This document shows, piece after piece, positions 1-8,169 of a DNA stretch of 64,000 bases. The stretch comes from Tateyamaria omphalii (lineage in GTDB: Bacteria > Pseudomonadota > Alphaproteobacteria > Rhodobacterales > Rhodobacteraceae), in the NCBI RefSeq assembly GCF_019802125.1, contig NZ_JAHVHT010000006.1:124001-188000 (forward strand). The letters are read 5' to 3'. The notes under the pieces are model-generated. The model saw only the letters and a program-made list of their open reading frames with translations. It was not told the origin of the DNA and ran no database searches. The first letter of the stretch is position 1. Each line of letters opens with the position of its first letter. The translations under genes and the position numbers were made by a program.

Positions 1-1
1 G

Positions 2-2209
2 ACCACCGATCGCGCCACCTTCGAGATTGACACCGACACTTTGGAGATGTCCGGCGCGATGCGCGGGACAACCGTGACTGCACTCGCACGGCCGGCCCTG
101 ATCGGGGAAACGCGAGCGCTGTCCAGCGACGCGGTCAGCGCGGAATGGCAGGTTGAAACCGACAGCGGGCGGTTGTCGGTCACTGCCCGCGCGGCCGGGA
201 GCAGCATGACGGTTGAGATTGCATCGGATCGGCCCGCGCATCTGCCATGGCCGCATATGCCGGCGCAGGCCAGCGATGAATGGGCGCTGCCCGTGCTCGG
301 AGAGGGGCGACTTTTCGAAGCACAGAACGCGGACTGGCGCCGCTTTCTGATCGACGTGCTGAATGGCGGAGATGCGTTGGTGCAGTTTGCGCAGCCGTTC
401 TGGACCCGTTTGCACGATGAGGGTTCCGTGACCTGGCGGATGGACACACCCTGGGACGCGCGCCTGTCATTTGAAGACAGTGACACCGTGCTGAGCGTTG
501 GCGTCGTTCATGCATTTACGCCACTCAACCTTGATCGCCCCTACCGCATGACCGTGGATCTGGGGCCGAGGGATCCGGTGATCGGCGCGCAGCTCTATCG
601 TGCGCATCTGGAAGAAACCGGTGCCTTCCGTGCGCTGAGCGAGAAAGCGGCGACAAGGGCGGACATCGATCTGCTGGCCGGGGCGCCACATATCTACCTG
701 TGGTCTGACGGGCTGTTGACCCCATCCGATGTCACGGCGTGGCGCCGCTTTGTCCGGCAGTTCGCGCGGCGCCGTGAAGCGCCCGGTTCCCTTTCCGCGG
801 ACCTGTGGGGCGCAGTGCCCGGTGACGTTCGGGCAGAAATTGAAACGGCAATCGACGAAGCGCAGGGAGCGGATGGTTTCGTGTCCCGGTACAGCCGGAC
901 CCAATTCATCCGCGCGCTCAACGCAGCACTTCCGCTTGTGCGCCCCTTCGAGGGTGAAGCGCTGTTGCCCGGACGGCATGACCCGGCCAAGGAACAAGCC
1001 CATCTGCTGGACCTGCGCGCCGCACTCGCTGCCGAGTTCGAAGGCAGCCTGGCGCCGCCAGATACATGGGGCGGCGGGATGAGCCTGCGGATTCTGGATG
1101 CATTGGCAGAGGCCGGTATTGCGCGTGCCTGGCTTGGCATCGAAAACTGGCACCACGCGCTCGGCCATCCCGAGGCCATGGCAGAGGCCCGGTCGCGTGG
1201 GTATCTCTTTGGGCCCTACGACAGCTACGCAAGCGCACATCCTGAAGGTGAAGAGCAGACCTGGCCGACCGCGCAGATGGGGCAGGCCATTTTCGACGAC
1301 GCGCGGATCCTCAGTGCCGATGGGTCGGTGCGGTCCGGATTTCGCGGTATCGGGGTCTATGTGAACCCGCGCGTCGTTGCTGACTACGCCATGGCGCGGA
1401 TACACGCCGTGGCAGACACGCTGGGGGCCAACAGCTATTTCCTAGACGTGGATGCGACCGGGCTCTTGATCGAGGACTATGCAGAGGGTCGGCAGACCAG
1501 CAAGCGTGCCGCGTTCGAGGCGTTGAAGCAGCGGCTGTCCCTTGTGGCCGAGGACAAACAGCTGGTTCTGGGCTCGGAAGTGGGCGTTGCCGCCTTCGCT
1601 CCTTACATCGACTTTGCCCACGGCATCACGACACCCGCCTATGACTGGATGGACCCGCGTACGCGGAAAGATCCCGAGCCGATTTATCATATCGGGAACT
1701 ACTGGCCGCCCGAGGCGCCGGACAGGTTTTTCAAACCTACCCTGCCCCCGCCCAACATGACCGAGATCGTGTTCAACCCGGCGTACCGCATCCCGCTGTA
1801 TCAGATCGCGCTTGGCGACAGCGTGGTCACGACGCATCACTGGCACTTCGGGACACTCAAGCCGGAAGGGCAGCGCGCGCATAACGAGTTGATCGGACTG
1901 CTCTATGCGGTGCCGCCGCTCTATCACCTCAACGCAAGTGTACTGGACCGCGATCTGCCCACAATTGCAGACTACGTGGCCGATTTCGCCCCGCTGCACC
2001 GACGTCTCATGACCGAACAGATGACAGGTTTTGCGTTTCTGTCGACCGACCGCTTGCTGCAGCAGACGGCATTTGCGGACGGGACGGTCATCGTGGCGAA
2101 CTTCTCGGGCCAGACGCGGTCCGTGCCCAGCGGGCAGAGCGTTCCCGATCGCACGGTTCTTGTGGACATGCCGGGTGCAGACCCCGTGATCATCGGAACA
2201 GGTTCGTAA
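2..2209 (+). CDS. GH101/GH129-like glycoside hydrolase, 5' end outside window
   Basis: The reading frame is open to the first base of the window, so the gene starts upstream; the in-frame TTG at 41 and ATG at 47 are only internal candidates. About 730 residues are visible. The central part looks like a TIM-barrel glycosidase of the GH101/GH129-related superfamily. An Asp in a YFLDVD strand (near 1446) is followed about 43 residues later by a Glu in GSEVG (near 1576), the spacing and context of the nucleophile and acid/base of those families. The C-terminal part resembles the small beta domain that follows such barrels. The substrate is unknown; alpha-linked N-acetylgalactosamine or another glycan would be the family expectation. 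It could belong to a glycan-use operon lying to the left. Family call moderate, substrate not assigned. Confidence 0.6.
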   Translation, partial: TTDRATFEIDTDTLEMSGAMRGTTVTALARPALIGETRALSSDAVSAEWQVETDSGRLSVTARAAGSSMTVEIASDRPAHLPWPHMPAQASDEWALPVLGEGRLFEAQNADWRRFLIDVLNGGDALVQFAQPFWTRLHDEGSVTWRMDTPWDARLSFEDSDTVLSVGVVHAFTPLNLDRPYRMTVDLGPRDPVIGAQLYRAHLEETGAFRALSEKAATRADIDLLAGAPHIYLWSDGLLTPSDVTAWRRFVRQFARRREAPGSLSADLWGAVPGDVRAEIETAIDEAQGADGFVSRYSRTQFIRALNAALPLVRPFEGEALLPGRHDPAKEQAHLLDLRAALAAEFEGSLAPPDTWGGGMSLRILDALAEAGIARAWLGIENWHHALGHPEAMAEARSRGYLFGPYDSYASAHPEGEEQTWPTAQMGQAIFDDARILSADGSVRSGFRGIGVYVNPRVVADYAMARIHAVADTLGANSYFLDVDATGLLIEDYAEGRQTSKRAAFEALKQRLSLVAEDKQLVLGSEVGVAAFAPYIDFAHGITTPAYDWMDPRTRKDPEPIYHIGNYWPPEAPDRFFKPTLPPPNMTEIVFNPAYRIPLYQIALGDSVVTTHHWHFGTLKPEGQRAHNELIGLLYAVPPLYHLNASVLDRDLPTIADYVADFAPLHRRLMTEQMTGFAFLSTDRLLQQTAFADGTVIVANFSGQTRSVPSGQSVPDRTVLVDMPGADPVIIGTGS

Positions 2210-2250
2210 TCTGCTTCGTGGCATGCAGGGTGTGCAACGGAAAACAAAAT

Positions 2251-2274
2251 GGGCCGCCCCGGTTGGGGCGGCCC
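2251..2274 (-). terminator. Rho-independent terminator of the TRAP operon
   Basis: A perfect 10-bp stem (GGGCCGCCCC with its complement, loop GGTT) is followed on the minus strand by ATTTTGTTTT. It lies 27 bp past the dctP stop codon and between two convergent genes, so it should end minus-strand transcription. On the plus strand no T-run follows. Confidence 0.85.
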
Positions 2275-2282
2275 AATCGTAA

Positions 2283-2300
2283 GGCGGATCCTGATCCGCC
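2283..2300 (-). other. Hairpin abutting the dctP stop codon
   Basis: An 8-bp perfect inverted repeat (GGCGGATC, spacer CT, GATCCGCC) begins at the base after the dctP stop. It precedes the main terminator and may protect the 3' end of the transcript. The role is inferred only from position. Confidence 0.4.
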
Positions 2301-3359
2301 TTAGTTCAGGTCGGCGTCGCGTGCTGCGTTCACGTCTGCTTCGGCTGCAGCAACCGCTTCTTGCAGAGCGGTGAGGATTTCGTCGCCGCGGGCCACGTTG
2401 GCCACGAACCAGTCATTGACCGGGGCGGCTGCCTCGGCGAAGGCCGCTTTTTGCTCCGGCGTCGGCACGTAGAGGTCACCGCCACCGGCGACGAACTCTT
2501 CATAAGCCTGGATCGACTTGCGCTTGGGCGAGGCGAAGGTTGCCTGTTGCAGCGCGTAGAAACCGTCGACCACGACGCGGCGCATGTCTTCGGGCATCGC
2601 CATGAACTTCTCGTTCGACATCCACCACAGTGCGCCCATGTAGGCGTGGCCGTCGAGGGTCACGTATTGCAGCCCGGCATCGGGGAATTTCATACCCATG
2701 ATGTCGGTGATGCCGTTCTTGGAGCCTTCGACCACGCCGGTCTGGAACGAAGTGAACAACTCGGGCCACGGGATCGGGGTTGGAGACGCGCCCAGTGCTT
2801 TGACCAGCTCTTGCGGCAGGTCGGCGACCACGGTGCGGATTTTCAGGCCCTCCATGTCGCCCGGCTCGGCGATGCGGCGTTGGGTGTTGGCGAAGTTGCG
2901 CCAGCCGCCGGTGTTGCCGATGGTCATCAGGCGGATGGCACCACCGGAATCCTCGAGCGCCATGTCACGCATGGTGCGGGTGAAGTCGCCCGACAGGACG
3001 TGCTCCGCGATGCGGTCGTCGGCCATCAGATAGGGAAGGTCGAGCACCTGCACGTAGGGGAAAATGCCCGACGCGCCGCCCGAGGTGGAAATGTAAACGT
3101 CGATCGAGCCGTCGGCCACGCCTTGCAGGCATTCCGCGCCGTTCGAGCACAGCTGCGTGCCGATGAAGAGTTCGACTCCGATGGCGCCGTTGGAGGCTGC
3201 TTCGACGTAGTTCTTGAACACGACGAGGCCGTCATAGTCTTCGTCATTGGTGTTCGAGTTGGCGGTGGCGCGGATCGTGTATTCCTGCGCGGTCGCCATC
3301 ATGGCCGAACCCGCGACAAGCGCGGCGGCCGTGAGGGTTTTGAGGGTCGTTTTGAGCAT
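2301..3359 (-). CDS. dctP: TRAP transporter solute-binding protein, DctP family
   Basis: This 352-residue periplasmic binding protein captures a carboxylate-type solute and delivers it to the DctQM membrane pair. A signal peptide is visible: basic start, hydrophobic stretch to about residue 22, and a cleavage site ending ATA-Q. Length and the conserved middle (GLKIRT, then a PIPWPE segment) fit the DctP family. A GGGAGGA ribosome site lies 9 nt before the ATG. It is the last gene of the minus-strand run and ends at a strong terminator. The solute cannot be read from sequence; because the operon also encodes an FMN monooxygenase, an aldo/keto reductase and a flavin reductase, the solute is probably the substrate of those enzymes. 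Confidence 0.93.
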   Translation of the reverse strand: MLKTTLKTLTAAALVAGSAMMATAQEYTIRATANSNTNDEDYDGLVVFKNYVEAASNGAIGVELFIGTQLCSNGAECLQGVADGSIDVYISTSGGASGIFPYVQVLDLPYLMADDRIAEHVLSGDFTRTMRDMALEDSGGAIRLMTIGNTGGWRNFANTQRRIAEPGDMEGLKIRTVVADLPQELVKALGASPTPIPWPELFTSFQTGVVEGSKNGITDIMGMKFPDAGLQYVTLDGHAYMGALWWMSNEKFMAMPEDMRRVVVDGFYALQQATFASPKRKSIQAYEEFVAGGGDLYVPTPEQKAAFAEAAAPVNDWFVANVARGDEILTALQEAVAAAEADVNAARDADLN

Positions 3360-3389
3360 GTGGTTAGGTCCTCCCGTTAAGCTCTTGGA

Positions 3390-4862
3390 TCAGTTGGCAA
3401 ACCCCGTGAGACGGGGAATGGTCATGGAAATGGCGGGCACGTAGGTGATCAGGAAGATCACCGCGATCTCGATGGCGAGGAAGGGCAGGATCGCCTTGGC
3501 GATGGTTTCGACCTTCTCGCGACTGACGGCGGCGGCGACGAATAGGACAAGCCCCATGGGTGGCGTTGCCAGCCCCACTGTCAGGTTCACCGACATGATG
3601 ATCGCGAAGTGGATCGGGTCGACGCCGAGATCGACGAAGATAGGGCCGAGGATCGGGCCGAGGATGATGATCGCGGGGCCTGCGTCGAGGAACATGCCGA
3701 CGATGAAGAGCAGCAGGTTGATCAGGAACAGCAGGATCAGCGGGTTTTCCGACAGCGTCAGGATGAAGTCCGCGAGGATTTGGGGGGCGTAGCTGAGCGA
3801 CACCACCGTCTTGAACGCAAGCGCTGCGCCGACGAGCAGCAGGACCACGGCAGAGGTCAGGCCCGCGCGGCTCAGGATGTCGGGCAAATCGCTCAGCCGC
3901 ATGGTGCGCAGGACGAAGAAGGCGACGAAGACGGCGTAGGCCACGGCGACCGCTGCGGCTTCGGTCGGGGTGAAGACACCGCCCAAGATGCCGCCGAGGA
4001 TCAGGACAGGCGTTTGCAGCGGCACAATGGCGCGTTTGCAGATTGTGCGGAATTCGCTGCTGACTTGGGTGCGCAGGGCAAGCATCAAGGCGTGTGCAAC
4101 TGCGACTGCGGCGGCAAAGGTGCCCCAGAGGATCAGCGGCGACGTCTCACCCAGCGGCAGAAACGCCCAGAGCAGAAGACCGATGTTGAGCCGCACGAGC
4201 GCCCAGGACACCCAGCGCTCCATCGGGCTGAGTTCGACCCCGTCGAACTGCACCTTGTGCGCGGCGGGCAGGTCGTATCGATCTGCGGTCAGGCGGATCA
4301 TCACCATGAGGCCGACGCCGACAAGGATGCCGGGGACAATGCCGGCGAGGAAGAGTGCCGCCACGCTTTCGCCCATGACGTAGGCGTAGATGATCATGAT
4401 TCCTGACGGCGGGATGATCGGGCCGATGACGGATGAGGCAGCGGTGATCGCAGCGGCGTAGCGGCGTGTGTAACCCTCTTTCTCCATCGCAGGGACCAGC
4501 ATGGAGCCGAGGGCCGATGTGTCAGCCACGGCGGAACCCGAGAGGCCTGCGAAAAGGATCGAGGACAGGACGTTCACTTGCGCCAGACCGCCGCGCAGAT
4601 GGCCCATGAGCGCTTGGCTGAATTGAACGAGGCGGATGGTGATCCCACCCTTGTTCATCAGCTCACCCGCCAGCATAAAGAAGGGGATCGCCATCAGCGG
4701 GAAGCTGTCCATCCCGTTGTAGACATTGCGATAGAGCAGCGTGATGTCGCGCTCCTGCCCGTTCAGATACAGCAGAATACCGGGGGCGGCGAGCAGGCCG
4801 AAGAAGACCGGCAAACCAATCAGGAGGAAAAGCAGGAAGAGCGGGAGGAACCAGATCAGCAT
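3390..4862 (-). CDS. dctM: TRAP transporter large permease, DctM
   Basis: A 490-residue integral membrane protein with about 12 hydrophobic segments, the sodium-coupled transport subunit of the TRAP system. Family-typical features include the N-terminal FFGLLAAPG segment, GLSGSAVADTSALGS near residue 110, SSVIGPIIPPSGIMIIYAY near 140 and NLTVGLATPPMGL in the C-terminal half. It is longer than the usual ~430 residues because of an extended hydrophilic region around residues 200-270. It starts one base after the dctQ stop (TGA-C-ATG), which implies translational coupling. Confidence 0.95.
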   Translation of the reverse strand: MLIWFLPLFLLFLLIGLPVFFGLLAAPGILLYLNGQERDITLLYRNVYNGMDSFPLMAIPFFMLAGELMNKGGITIRLVQFSQALMGHLRGGLAQVNVLSSILFAGLSGSAVADTSALGSMLVPAMEKEGYTRRYAAAITAASSVIGPIIPPSGIMIIYAYVMGESVAALFLAGIVPGILVGVGLMVMIRLTADRYDLPAAHKVQFDGVELSPMERWVSWALVRLNIGLLLWAFLPLGETSPLILWGTFAAAVAVAHALMLALRTQVSSEFRTICKRAIVPLQTPVLILGGILGGVFTPTEAAAVAVAYAVFVAFFVLRTMRLSDLPDILSRAGLTSAVVLLLVGAALAFKTVVSLSYAPQILADFILTLSENPLILLFLINLLLFIVGMFLDAGPAIIILGPILGPIFVDLGVDPIHFAIIMSVNLTVGLATPPMGLVLFVAAAVSREKVETIAKAILPFLAIEIAVIFLITYVPAISMTIPRLTGFAN

Positions 4863-4863
4863 G

Positions 4864-5448
4864 TCATTCGCTCCCCGCGGCCATGTCGCCCAGATCGAGG
4901 TCGGGCAGGCGGTCGCCGCCGCCCATCATCTCGACCAGTTTGCGCAAGATCAGTTCGATATTGACCAGCAGCAGCAGGACCACACCGACCAGCAGCGACA
5001 GCATCATCCAGCTGCGCGGGATGCGAAACCAGCCGTCAAAGGTGGGGATGTAGAGGGAGGCGGTGGCAAAGCGGCCACCGAAGCCCGTGACCTCGGACCA
5101 GCCGATGGGCAGGGCGACGAGCAGGATAGCGAGCGAGATCAGCAGCAGAACAAGGCTGAGGAGCGCCGCAACGGTGCGCGGAAGTACGCCCGAGATCATG
5201 TCGAGCGCCACAAAACCGCCGCGACGGAATGCCGTGGGCGCCATGAGGCCCGTCATCCACAGCATGCAGAAGCGCGCGGCTTCGTCCGGCCAGGGCAGTG
5301 CGTTGTTGAAGACGTAGCGCGCGACCACCTGGATCAGGATCGCGATCACCATGGCCGCAATTGCCACGATGCCGATGGCGCGCCCGATCTTGAGCAGGGC
5401 ACCATTCACCCATGCAAACGGTGCCAGCACCGTCAGTAACAGACCCAT
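4864..5448 (-). CDS. dctQ: TRAP transporter small permease, DctQ
   Basis: A 194-residue membrane protein with four predicted hydrophobic helices, matching the DctQ subunit that pairs with DctM. I place the start at the ATG at 5448 rather than the upstream one at 5490, because GGAGGG sits 6-7 nt ahead of it and the extra 14 residues are not family-like. The PWPDEAARF segment near residue 50 is typical of DctQ. It follows the flavin reductase by 89 nt on the same strand, so it probably belongs to the same operon as the monooxygenase genes. A small hairpin (5475-5492) lies in that gap without a T-run. Confidence 0.9.
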   Translation of the reverse strand: MGLLLTVLAPFAWVNGALLKIGRAIGIVAIAAMVIAILIQVVARYVFNNALPWPDEAARFCMLWMTGLMAPTAFRRGGFVALDMISGVLPRTVAALLSLVLLLISLAILLVALPIGWSEVTGFGGRFATASLYIPTFDGWFRIPRSWMMLSLLVGVVLLLLVNIELILRKLVEMMGGGDRLPDLDLGDMAAGSE

Positions 5449-5532
5449 GAAGGGCCCTCCCTTTGTCGGTCGCCCGGTGGTTTGTTCCACCGTGGCCCAT
5501 TTTCCGCTTTCACCCCGCGGGCGGGTCGTTTT

Positions 5533-5548
5533 TCACGTCAGGACGTGA
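5533..5548. repeat. Palindrome over the flavin reductase stop codon
   Basis: TCACGTC-AG-GACGTGA is a perfect 7-2-7 inverted repeat covering the stop codon of the flavin reductase. On the minus strand it is followed by A residues, so it is not a terminator for that operon. It could be an RNA hairpin between the enzyme genes and the TRAP genes, or a protein site. Confidence 0.3.
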
Positions 5549-6050
5549 CGGAGCCGAAATCGCCCCCGAAGAATGTGAGCGGCTGGCCGTCGCGCATTTC
5601 AGTGCGCTGGACCTGGCCCACGATGATGACGTGGTCGCCCGCGTCATGTGCCGCCACCCTGCGACATTCGAACCGCGCAAGGCAATGATCAATAAGAGGA
5701 ACGCCGTCGGCGTTCAGAGTGTGCGGATGCTCGCTCAGCACCTGCGCGTTGCGGGCCGCGAGCTTGCACAGGTCGCCCTGTTCCGCCGCCAGCACGTGGA
5801 TCGCATAGTGGTCCGCCGCGTCGAAGTAGGGGAAGCGCCGGGCGTTCCGGTCCACGGACCACAGCACGAGTGCAGGGTCGAGCGACACCGACGAAAAGCT
5901 GTTGGCGACGATGGCGATGGGGCCGTCAGCGCTAGGGGCCGTGACCACCGTCACGCCGGTGGCAAACTTTCCGAAAGCGTCGCGCAACTGGCGGCTGCTG
6001 TCTGCGTCGGGGGTGAACACGGTGGGTTGCTGCGGGCTTTGCATCGTCAT
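5538..6050 (-). CDS. Flavin reductase (FMN-binding, HpaC/RutF-like)
   Basis: A 170-residue flavin reductase-domain protein that would supply reduced FMN or FAD to a partner monooxygenase using NAD(P)H. The N-terminal FGKFATGVTVVTA segment and the following NSFSSVSLDPALVLWSV block are the classic flavin-binding signature of this family. The start is the ATG at 6050, overlapping the aldo/keto reductase stop by one base (TGATG). The frame runs on upstream but that part is shadow sequence inside the neighbour. The partner is almost certainly the luciferase-like monooxygenase two genes upstream in the operon. Confidence 0.92.
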   Translation of the reverse strand: MTMQSPQQPTVFTPDADSSRQLRDAFGKFATGVTVVTAPSADGPIAIVANSFSSVSLDPALVLWSVDRNARRFPYFDAADHYAIHVLAAEQGDLCKLAARNAQVLSEHPHTLNADGVPLIDHCLARFECRRVAAHDAGDHVIIVGQVQRTEMRDGQPLTFFGGDFGSVTS

Positions 6051-6940
6051 CAGGCCACCTCGTGTCCAAGCGCCGCCTCGTAGAGGCGGAACCATGTGGG
6101 TCGGTCGAGCGACACCTTGGTCGCAGCACCAATGTTCTTGATCCGGTCGAGGTTGTTGGTGCCCATGACCGGGATGATGTTTGCGGGATGCGCCAGCAGG
6201 AAGGCTGTCGCGACCGCGGCGCGGTCGACCCCGTGGGCGCCCGCAATCTCGTCCATGACATCGTGCAGCTTTTCGCTGCCGGTCATCAGGCCACCGCCCC
6301 CCAGAGGCGACCACGCCATGAGCGGCTGGCCGTGCTGTTGGTGGAAGGCGAGGTCGCCGTTGGTGAAAGGGTTGATTTCGCTGAGAGAGATTTCGATCTG
6401 GTTGGTGACCAGTTTCGTTTTCATGCCCGATTGCAGCAGCGACCAGTCCCACGGGCGGAAGTTGGACACGCCGACGCTACCGACTTTGCCCGAGGCGACC
6501 GCTTCGTCCAGCGCCGCACCGGTTTCGTGGTGGTCCATGAACGGATCGGGGCGGTGGATCAGCAGCAGGTCGATATGGTCGATGGCCATATCGCGCAGCG
6601 AGTTTTCGATGCTCTGCATGATGTGGGCGCGCGATGTGTCATAGTATTTGACCGGCGCATCGGCGTAGCGGCCCATGGGGGCCACGATGTCGCATTTGGT
6701 CACGATCTCCATCTTCGACCGCAGGCCGCTGTCGGCCTTGAGCGCTTCGCCCAGCACCGCCTCGGCCACGTAGCCGCCGTAGATGTCGGCTTGGTCAAAG
6801 GTCGTGATCCCCTGGTCGAGGCAGGCGTGGATCTTGGCCTGCACGTGGGACACGGAGGTGTCGCTGTCATCGGCCAAACGCCACATGCCATAGACGATAC
6901 GCGAGAAGTTCAGGGTATCGGATAGTTGGACGCGGTCCAT
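6050..6940 (-). CDS. Aldo/keto reductase
   Basis: A 296-residue NADPH-dependent aldo/keto reductase, close in type to the YdhF branch. The catalytic Asp and Tyr fall in the DQADIYGGY segment near residue 50. The TKCD strand, the HRPDP motif (about 130) and GVSNF (about 155) follow in the usual order. The start ATG overlaps the stop of the upstream monooxygenase gene (TAATG) and its own stop overlaps the flavin reductase start, so all three are translationally coupled. It probably reduces an aldehyde or ketone released by the monooxygenase, an inference from context. Confidence 0.92.
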   Translation of the reverse strand: MDRVQLSDTLNFSRIVYGMWRLADDSDTSVSHVQAKIHACLDQGITTFDQADIYGGYVAEAVLGEALKADSGLRSKMEIVTKCDIVAPMGRYADAPVKYYDTSRAHIMQSIENSLRDMAIDHIDLLLIHRPDPFMDHHETGAALDEAVASGKVGSVGVSNFRPWDWSLLQSGMKTKLVTNQIEISLSEINPFTNGDLAFHQQHGQPLMAWSPLGGGGLMTGSEKLHDVMDEIAGAHGVDRAAVATAFLLAHPANIIPVMGTNNLDRIKNIGAATKVSLDRPTWFRLYEAALGHEVA

Positions 6941-8094
6941 TAGCGGCGCTCTCCTGCGGCGAGTGGGGTTGCGGGGGCGCTGTCTGGCACCCGGCCATAA
7001 GCATGGGGCAAAGAACAGGTTTTCAAGTGCGGCATGACGCGCGCGCCGAAATGTTTTGCTTCTTCCAGGTGTGGGTAGCCCGAGAAGATAAAGGCGCGGA
7101 TGCCCATCTTTTGATACTCTTCTATCTTGGACATGACTTGGTCGGTGGAACCGACAAGGGCAGCACCGCAGCCTGAGCGTGCCCGGCCCACGCCTGTCCA
7201 GAGACCCGGTTCGACGTAGCCGAACTTGTCTGCCAGCTCGCGCGCCTTGGCCTGATGCGCGACGCCCAGCGATGTGCTGTCCAGCGCGCGGTCGCGGATC
7301 AGCTGGCCGTATTCGTCGTCGAGCTTCGACACGATGTAGTCGGCGTATTCGCGGGCCTCGGCTTCGGTATCCCGCACGATCATGTGGACCCGCAGGCCGT
7401 AGTCGAGCGTGCGGTCGTATTTTTCGGCCACCGCGTTCACGTCACGCATCCGGCCCGCGAGGTTCTCCTGCGGCTCGGGCCACATGAGGTAGACGTCGCA
7501 ATGCTGGCCGCAGAGTTCGAGCGCGGAGGGGGAATACCCCCCGAAGTAGAGCAGCGGGCCGCCGGTCTGGTAAGGGCGCACGGGGTCAGTGGTGAGGCCG
7601 GTGAAGTTGTAGACCTCGCCCTCGTAATTGATCTCGTCCCGTGTCCAGGCTTGCTTCAGGATTTCTACCACTTCGCGAGAGCGTTGGTAGCGGTAATTGC
7701 TGTCCGCTTTTTCGCCCGGGAAGTCGGAAGAGATGATGTTTACCGTCAGCCGACCCTCAAGCATGTGGTCAAGGGTGGCGATTGTGCGGGCGAGCATGAT
7801 GGGCTGCACTTCGCCGCAGCGGACGGCGGCCAGCAGGTTGATTTTGCGGGTGATTGGCGCGCAACCTGCGACGAAGGACAGCGTGTCTTGACCCACCTGA
7901 TAGGACGAGGGGCAGAGGATGTTGCGGAAGCCTTGGGCCTCCGCCTCTTTCACGATGTCTGAGCAGTGTGCCCAGCTAGACCGCAGGTCGCCGTCGGGCA
8001 CGCCGAGGAACTGGTAGTCGTCCGAGCACAGCGCCGAAAACCATGACACTTCGGCCGCGTCGAGGTCAGGGGATGTGATGGGGACGATGGTCAT
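6940..8094 (-). CDS. Luciferase-like FMN-dependent monooxygenase (SsuD-like)
   Basis: A 384-residue LLM-class enzyme. The C-terminal FIFSGYPHLEEA motif and the LTVNIISSDFPGE strand are hallmarks of the SsuD alkanesulfonate monooxygenase branch. Such enzymes use reduced FMN and oxygen to cleave C-S bonds or hydroxylate small molecules. It heads a three-enzyme cistron with an aldo/keto reductase and a flavin reductase, followed by a TRAP importer. No SsuA/B/C-type ABC genes are linked, so a sulfonate substrate is not certain. The divergent GntR gene begins 76 bp upstream and a palindrome lies between the two starts. Confidence 0.88.
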   Translation of the reverse strand: MTIVPITSPDLDAAEVSWFSALCSDDYQFLGVPDGDLRSSWAHCSDIVKEAEAQGFRNILCPSSYQVGQDTLSFVAGCAPITRKINLLAAVRCGEVQPIMLARTIATLDHMLEGRLTVNIISSDFPGEKADSNYRYQRSREVVEILKQAWTRDEINYEGEVYNFTGLTTDPVRPYQTGGPLLYFGGYSPSALELCGQHCDVYLMWPEPQENLAGRMRDVNAVAEKYDRTLDYGLRVHMIVRDTEAEAREYADYIVSKLDDEYGQLIRDRALDSTSLGVAHQAKARELADKFGYVEPGLWTGVGRARSGCGAALVGSTDQVMSKIEEYQKMGIRAFIFSGYPHLEEAKHFGARVMPHLKTCSLPHAYGRVPDSAPATPLAAGERR

Positions 8095-8141
8095 CGGCGC
8101 ACTTTCCGTTCGGGTTAACTTGGGACTTGCGTAACACTGTC

Positions 8142-8168
8142 ATTGATGTAGATCAATGGTGTATCAAT
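8142..8168. promoter_or_regulatory. Candidate GntR operator in divergent promoter
   Basis: ATTGAT-GTAG-ATCAAT (8142-8157) is a perfect 6-4-6 palindrome. A third ATCAAT follows at 8163-8168, just before the GntR start codon. It sits between the divergent monooxygenase and GntR genes, where an autoregulated operator would be expected. Confidence 0.45.
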
Positions 8169-8169
8169 T

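Noticed and set aside
467-1405. Minus-strand frame inside the glycoside hydrolase gene
   Set aside because: Antisense shadow; composition biased and no start signal.
6051-6452. N-terminal extension of the flavin reductase frame
   Set aside because: It lies wholly within the aldo/keto reductase gene; the ATG at 6050 overlapping the upstream stop and the family N terminus fix the real start.
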